Origin: Halothermothrix sp.
Lineage (GTDB): Bacteria > Bacillota > Halanaerobiia > DY22613
Length of the DNA stretch: 32,760 nucleotides
Direction: 5' to 3'
Assembly: GCA_016841825.1 (NCBI GenBank)
Contig: JAENYK010000025.1
Span: 1 to 32,760 of the forward strand
A program made the position numbers and the translations under genes. This document shows positions 29,063-32,760 of this stretch, one piece after another (the first letter of the stretch is position 1; each line of letters begins with the position of its first letter). Below the pieces are notes generated by a model, which saw only the letters and a list, made by a program, of their open reading frames with translations, did no database searches and was not told where the DNA came from.

Positions 29063-31177
29063 ATGAGTGCCAGAGAATCAATTTTAGATTTTATGAATAA
29101 AAAAGCATATAAGCCGATATCGGCTGATGAATTATTGAAGACTTTTGAAATCCCTAAAGCAGATACCAAAGCTTTTGTTAATCTTTTAGATCAAATGGAG
29201 AAGGATGGAGAGATTATTCAAACTCGATCCAAACTATATGGTGTTCCAAATCGAATGGATTTAATTGTAGGATATCTGCAGGGACATCCCCGGGGTTATG
29301 GATTTGTGATCCCAGAGGAACAGGATTTAGATGATGTTTTTGTTAGTGCAGAGAACTTGAATGGAGCTATGCACAATGATCGGGTTATAGTTCGGGTCAA
29401 TAAAAAAACAGGAGGGAAGCGTAAAGAAGGGGAGATTATCCGCATTCTCCAGCGGGCAAATGTTACCATTGTCGGTAATTTTGAAAAAAGCAAGCATTTT
29501 GGCTTTGTTGTTCCTGATGATAAGCGAATTAGTTCGGATGTTTTCGTCCCCAAAGAAGAGTTTAATGGTGCTAAAGAGGGGCAGAAAGTTATTGTGTCTA
29601 TCAGTCGTTGGCCAGAAAAAAGGCGAAATCCGGAGGGAAGAATTATCGCTATCTTAGGTCATATTGGAGATCCAGGAGTAGACATTGAGGGAATTATTCA
29701 TCAATTGAAGCTTCCTCAGGATTTTCCTGCTGATGTGATTGCAGAATCTGAGAATATTGGCGATGAGATACCTGCCAGTGAGATTGACAGACGGCGTGAT
29801 TTACGTCAGAAGGTAACTTTTACCATTGATGGAGAAGATGCAAAAGACTTTGATGATGCTGTTTCTATCGAAAGGGTAGATAAACGGACTGTGCGTTTAG
29901 GAGTACATATTGCGGATGTTACCCATTATGTTACCGAAGGTTCTGCCTTAGATAAGGAAGCTCGCGCACGGGCCACAAGCATTTATCTGGTAGATCGAGT
30001 AATTCCTATGCTTCCATACCGTCTGTCAAACGGTATCTGCAGCTTGAACCCTTATGAGGATCGTCTGACTTTATCTTGCGAGATGGAGATAGATTTAGAG
30101 ACTGGCAAAGTTATGAAATACGATATTTTAGAAAGTGTGATCCGAAGTAATGAGCGATTGACCTATACTAAGGTCAAAAAAATGTTGGTAGATAAGGATT
30201 CAGATCTGCGAGAACAGTACAAACATGTTTTGTCTGATTTAGAATTGATGGAAGAATTAGCCTGGTTACTGAGAAAGAAACGTTTTGAGCGAGGTAGTAT
30301 GGATTTTAATCTTCCCGAATCCAAAGTCAAATTAGACCAGGATGGTAAAGTGGCGGATATTATCAAAGTTGACAGAACTATTGCAGAGATGATGATTGAG
30401 GAATTTATGATTAAAACTAATGAAGTGGTTGCTGAAGATATGTATTGGCGGCAGATTCCTTTCATCTATCGGATTCATGAAACACCAGATCAACAAAAGT
30501 TGAATGATTTTAATGAGTTCATCCATAATTTTGGATATCATATCAAAGGGATAAATGAGATTCACCCACGTCAATTCCAGGAATTGCTGGATAAAGTAGA
30601 AGGTACAATTGAGGAAAGGTTGATTAACACAGTAATGTTACGTTCAATGAAGCAAGCTAAATATTCCATCTTACCTCTTGGTCATTTTGGATTGGCCAGT
30701 GAATACTATTCCCACTTTACATCTCCAATTAGGCGGTATCCTGATTTACAGATTCATCGGATTGTTAAAGAAGTATTGCGAAAAGGTTCACTCTCCAGGA
30801 AGCGAATGGATGAATTGGATATCCTGGTTCCTGAAGTAGCTGATCACTCTTCAATTCAGGAAAGGAAAGCTATGGAAGCTGAGCGGGAGAGTGTTGATTT
30901 GAAGAAAGTGGAATATATGTCTAATAAGGTGGGATTACAGTTTGAGGGGATTGTTAGTGGAGTAACTTCTTTTGGTTTTTTTGTTGAATTGAAGAATTCT
31001 GTGGAAGGGTTAGTCAGGGTGAGCCGGATGGCTGATGACTATTATCATTTTCACGAAGATAAATATGCTCTGATTGGTGAGCGGACTGGTAAAACCTATC
31101 GTCTGGGTGATATAGTTAAGGTTGAAGTTTATCGGGTCAATCTCGACGAGCGAGAGATAGATTTTGTGTTAGTTTAG
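29063..31177 (+). CDS. rnr: Ribonuclease R
   Basis: A 704-residue 3'-5' exoribonuclease. Domains in order: N-terminal winged helix (about 1-65), cold-shock domain 1 (starting [12 protein letters not shown], about 70), cold-shock domain 2 ([12 protein letters not shown]), the RNB catalytic domain (about 252-560, with [13 protein letters not shown] supplying metal-binding aspartates) and an S1 domain (about 622-704). It ends almost at the end of S1, so the lysine-rich tail of longer homologues such as E. coli RNase R is missing. It degrades structured RNA and, with SmpB/tmRNA, non-stop mRNAs. TTAGGAGGC precedes the ATG, and smpB follows from its own promoter. Confidence 0.97.
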   Translation: MSARESILDFMNKKAYKPISADELLKTFEIPKADTKAFVNLLDQMEKDGEIIQTRSKLYGVPNRMDLIVGYLQGHPRGYGFVIPEEQDLDDVFVSAENLNGAMHNDRVIVRVNKKTGGKRKEGEIIRILQRANVTIVGNFEKSKHFGFVVPDDKRISSDVFVPKEEFNGAKEGQKVIVSISRWPEKRRNPEGRIIAILGHIGDPGVDIEGIIHQLKLPQDFPADVIAESENIGDEIPASEIDRRRDLRQKVTFTIDGEDAKDFDDAVSIERVDKRTVRLGVHIADVTHYVTEGSALDKEARARATSIYLVDRVIPMLPYRLSNGICSLNPYEDRLTLSCEMEIDLETGKVMKYDILESVIRSNERLTYTKVKKMLVDKDSDLREQYKHVLSDLELMEELAWLLRKKRFERGSMDFNLPESKVKLDQDGKVADIIKVDRTIAEMMIEEFMIKTNEVVAEDMYWRQIPFIYRIHETPDQQKLNDFNEFIHNFGYHIKGINEIHPRQFQELLDKVEGTIEERLINTVMLRSMKQAKYSILPLGHFGLASEYYSHFTSPIRRYPDLQIHRIVKEVLRKGSLSRKRMDELDILVPEVADHSSIQERKAMEAERESVDLKKVEYMSNKVGLQFEGIVSGVTSFGFFVELKNSVEGLVRVSRMADDYYHFHEDKYALIGERTGKTYRLGDIVKVEVYRVNLDEREIDFVLV

Positions 31178-31198
31178 GAAAGGTAGGATACATATCCC

Positions 31199-31226
31199 TT
31201 GACATAAAGTCTAAAACTGTTATAAT
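31199..31226 (+). promoter_or_regulatory. Strong promoter of smpB
   Basis: A perfect TTGACA (31199-31204) and a perfect TATAAT (31221-31226) have a 16-nt spacer. It starts 22 nt after the rnr stop codon. Transcription would begin about 25 nt before the smpB ATG. Confidence 0.85.
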
Positions 31227-31257
31227 ATTAGTAGTTCTGTGTTGGGGAGGGTTGATG

Positions 31258-31725
31258 ATGGCTAAAGAGAAAGGTGAATTTAAGGTAGTTGCTACCAATC
31301 GTAAAGCCCGTCATGAGTATCACATTATTGAAACTTATGAATGTGGGATTAAGTTGCAAGGTACAGAGGTTAAGTCTGTGCGTTTAGGACGGGTGAACTT
31401 TAAAGATAGCTTTGCCTTAGTTGAAAATGGTGAGGTCTGGTTATATAATATGCACATCAGCCCATATGAGTTTGGTAATCGTTTTAATCATGACCCTGAA
31501 CGTAAACGTAAACTTTTAATGCATAAGCATGAGATCAGACGACTTTTCGGTAAGGTTAGAGAGCAGGGGTATACACTGGTGCCATTGCGAATGTATTTTA
31601 ATCGCCAGTGGTTGAAGGTTGAGTTGGCTCTGGGTAAAGGTAAGAAAGATTATGATAAACGTGATGCTATTGCCAAGAAGACTGCTGATCGCCAGATTGA
31701 GCGTGCGATGAAGGAACGGTACTAG
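31258..31725 (+). CDS. smpB: tmRNA-binding protein SmpB
   Basis: A 155-residue SmpB. The beta-barrel core has the family motifs [20 protein letters not shown] and [21 protein letters not shown], followed by the [14 protein letters not shown] segment. The basic C-terminal tail ([12 protein letters not shown]) folds into the decoding centre during trans-translation. It carries tmRNA into stalled ribosomes. ATGs at 31255 and 31258 and a TTG at 31252 are in frame; GGGGAGGG at 31244-31251 best suits 31258. ssrA, its RNA partner, lies 80 nt downstream. Confidence 0.97.
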   Translation: MAKEKGEFKVVATNRKARHEYHIIETYECGIKLQGTEVKSVRLGRVNFKDSFALVENGEVWLYNMHISPYEFGNRFNHDPERKRKLLMHKHEIRRLFGKVREQGYTLVPLRMYFNRQWLKVELALGKGKKDYDKRDAIAKKTADRQIERAMKERY

Positions 31726-31735
31726 AAGATCACTC

Positions 31736-31764
31736 TTGAAAGGTATGACGATGTGTGTTATAAT
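31736..31764 (+). promoter_or_regulatory. Promoter of ssrA
   Basis: TTGAAA (31736-31741) and TATAAT (31759-31764) have a 17-nt spacer. The predicted start near 31771 leaves a 34-nt leader to be removed by RNase P. A small dyad ATAGTG/CACTAT sits at 31790-31803, right before the mature 5' end. Confidence 0.8.
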
Positions 31765-31804
31765 GAATATTACGTTATAAGCCATTCTCTATAGTGTGCA
31801 CTAT

Positions 31805-32156
31805 GGGGGTGTTCCGGTTTCGCTCTGGTAGTGGAGATCGGAGAAGCGTGTCGAGGACTCCTTTCACTCGCTAAACACTGGAACCTTAAAATTATCTGCA
31901 AACGATAATTACGCACTGGCTGCCTAACTAAGGCGGTCTGCTCCCTCAGCTTCTGTTAGCGGAGATGAACGGAGTATCATAATTAGCTAACTACTCTCTT
32001 GCTGATTCCTGTAAGCAAGGGGGGAATTTTACAGGATAGGGTCTCATGGGTTTGTCTGTATACGAGTGAGCCCCGAATTTTGATTACAGACTACACACGT
32101 AGAAGCTCTGGTTGAAACTAGTAGATACGCGGGTTCAACTCCCGCCACCTCCACCA
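31805..32156 (+). ncRNA. ssrA: Transfer-messenger RNA (tmRNA)
   Basis: One-piece tmRNA of about 352 nt. The 5' end GGGGGTG (31805-31811) pairs with CACCTCC (32146-32152) to form the tRNA acceptor stem, and CCA is encoded (ACCA 32153-32156). The T-arm GCGGGTTCAACTCCCGC is intact. The tag frame GCA AAC GAT AAT TAC GCA CTG GCT GCC TAA (31898-31927) encodes ANDNYALAA, a typical C-terminal degradation tag ending in LAA. It rescues ribosomes stalled on non-stop mRNAs together with SmpB. Confidence 0.97.
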
Positions 32157-32216
32157 CAGTATCCACAATAAAATTAATATCAACATAATCTTTAAAAACA
32201 AAAATATTTTTAATCT

Positions 32217-32254
32217 AAGCCTGGATGATGCGTTTCTGCTCATCGAGGCTTTTA
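32217..32254 (+). terminator. Likely terminator downstream of ssrA
   Basis: AAGCCTGGATGA (32217-32228) pairs with TCATCGAGGCTT (32240-32251) over 11 of 12 positions (one G-G mismatch), followed by a T-rich stretch. Confidence 0.7.
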
Positions 32255-32315
32255 TCTTTTATATCTGCATCCTTAAGAATGTAGTTTTGATATTTGGAGA
32301 GTTAATCTCTGTCTG

Positions 32316-32465
32316 GTGTCGGGATTTTTGGTGATTGACGATAAGATAGACGCTCTACTGGTCCATCTGCTTGAGAATAAAGTGCTGCAGACTCTGGATG
32401 GGTTTACAGAGTACTTGCAGAAGGAGTTGAGGAGATGGGGGTACAAGCTTCTTCAGAGGATTTGA
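32316..32465 (+). CDS. Small hypothetical ORF (possibly a gene remnant)
   Basis: A frame of about 49 codons with GTG starts at 32316 and 32331. From the second start it encodes 44 residues, VIDDKIDALLVHLLENK... ending GYKLLQRI, predicted strongly helical. A GGAGAG near 32296 gives a weak ribosome-binding site. It overlaps the next small ORF by 31 nt in another frame. It resembles no protein I recognise and may be a broken gene or a short phage-type protein. Confidence 0.3.
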   Translation: MSGFLVIDDKIDALLVHLLENKVLQTLDGFTEYLQKELRRWGYKLLQRI

Positions 32466-32587
32466 GGAGGGTTACGAGGTGTGTGGGAAAGGAGGGAGTG
32501 AGATTGGCCAGGCTTAGTGAAGGTGGGTATCGAATTGATTTAAAAACAAAATTCTTACTGATTGGTCACCCTTCGGGGTGGTTATAA
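32435..32587 (+). CDS. Small hypothetical ORF overlapping the previous one
   Basis: A 50-codon frame beginning ATG at 32435 with AAGGAG 8 nt upstream, a good spacing. The predicted product is basic (MGVQASSEDLRRVTRCVGKE, then a VRLARLSEGGYRIDL segment). It ends within a hairpin at 32564-32583 that looks like a terminator. Together with the preceding frame it could be one gene broken by a frameshift. No family is recognised. Confidence 0.35.
   Translation: MGVQASSEDLRRVTRCVGKEGVRLARLSEGGYRIDLKTKFLLIGHPSGWL
32564..32583 (+). terminator. UUCG-loop hairpin
   Basis: CACCC (32567-32571) and GGGTG (32576-32580) pair around a TTCG tetraloop, extended by weaker flanking pairs and followed by an AT-rich but interrupted T-stretch. 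It covers the last codons of the small ORF ending at 32587, making it a doubtful terminator for that ORF. Confidence 0.55.
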
Positions 32588-32656
32588 TTATTTAAGGTTT
32601 TAAACTACTACACAGTTTTTAAAAACTTGGGCAATTATTTTTTATATTCTAAATAC

Positions 32657-32685
32657 TTGAAAAAAATATGAATTTCGTTTATACT
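32657..32685 (+). promoter_or_regulatory. Promoter of the gene at the right edge
   Basis: TTGAAA (32657-32662) and TATACT (32680-32685) have a 17-nt spacer. Transcription would start about 30 nt before the ATG at 32722. A TATAAT at 32686-32691 overlaps but would give a 23-nt spacer. Confidence 0.55.
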
Positions 32686-32721
32686 TATAATAGATTTAAA
32701 ATAGTAGATAGGGGGTAGGTT

Positions 32722-32760
32722 TATGATTGATTCTATTGTCAAGATGAATATGAAAGACCA
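32722..32760 (+). CDS. Partial CDS running off the window
   Basis: The ATG at 32722 is preceded by GATAGGGGGTAGG, a plausible ribosome-binding site, and a good promoter lies upstream. Only 13 codons (MIDSIVKMNMKD...) are visible, too few to assign a family. Confidence 0.5.

Noticed and set aside
32110-32760. Direct repeat of the ssrA 3' end as an attachment site
   Set aside because: No copy of the T-arm and CCA end was seen downstream within the window.

Overview
The window is about 32.8 kb of low-GC chromosomal DNA from an endospore-forming, probably anaerobic Firmicute. A small acid-soluble spore protein, a K+-dependent membrane pyrophosphatase, sigma-54 next to whiA, and the order rapZ-yvcK-whiA-rpoN-cggR-gap-pgk-tpiA-gpmI-eno-secG-rnr-smpB-ssrA all fit the Clostridia/Halanaerobiia side of the phylum. 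The exact genus cannot be fixed from the sequence alone.

Left part (1-5.8 kb): loosely packed accessory genes. In order they are two 42-bp tandem repeats and a perfect hairpin, a DUF3800 protein (minus strand), an exported thioredoxin-CcdA fusion, an XRE-type regulator (minus), a rhomboid-like membrane protein with a Cys/His-rich tail, an alpha/beta-type SASP (minus) and a PHP-family phosphoesterase. Middle-left (5.9-10.6 kb): a compact rapZ-yvcK(glmR)-whiA-rpoN block closed by a strong terminator. Next (10.8-14.8 kb): a lipoprotein with three lamin-tail domains and a ComEC-like metallo-beta-lactamase domain, its DUF3006 neighbour, and a P-loop protein that may be a reactivase of the KamB type.

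Centre (14.9-22.6 kb): the central glycolytic cluster cggR-gap-pgk-tpiA-gpmI-eno, which carries glyceraldehyde-3-phosphate to phosphoenolpyruvate. Two CggR-like operators precede cggR. Hairpins without U-tracts lie between gap and pgk and between tpiA and gpmI. Next come secG, hppA and a string of small metabolic genes (hotdog thioesterase, HD protein, nitroreductase, GNAT, methyltransferase). The right end (29.0-32.2 kb) is the ribosome-rescue and RNA-decay module rnr-smpB-ssrA. The last 600 bp look different, with two tiny overlapping ORFs and the start of another gene.

The most unusual signal is a pair of related, about 105-nt noncoding elements, one in the leader of pgk (17423-17530) and one in the leader of secG (22873-22980). 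They share sequence blocks and a compensatory enclosing stem, and I do not recognise them as a known riboswitch class. Several gene starts were moved downstream because the longest reading frame began inside or just next to the Shine-Dalgarno sequence.
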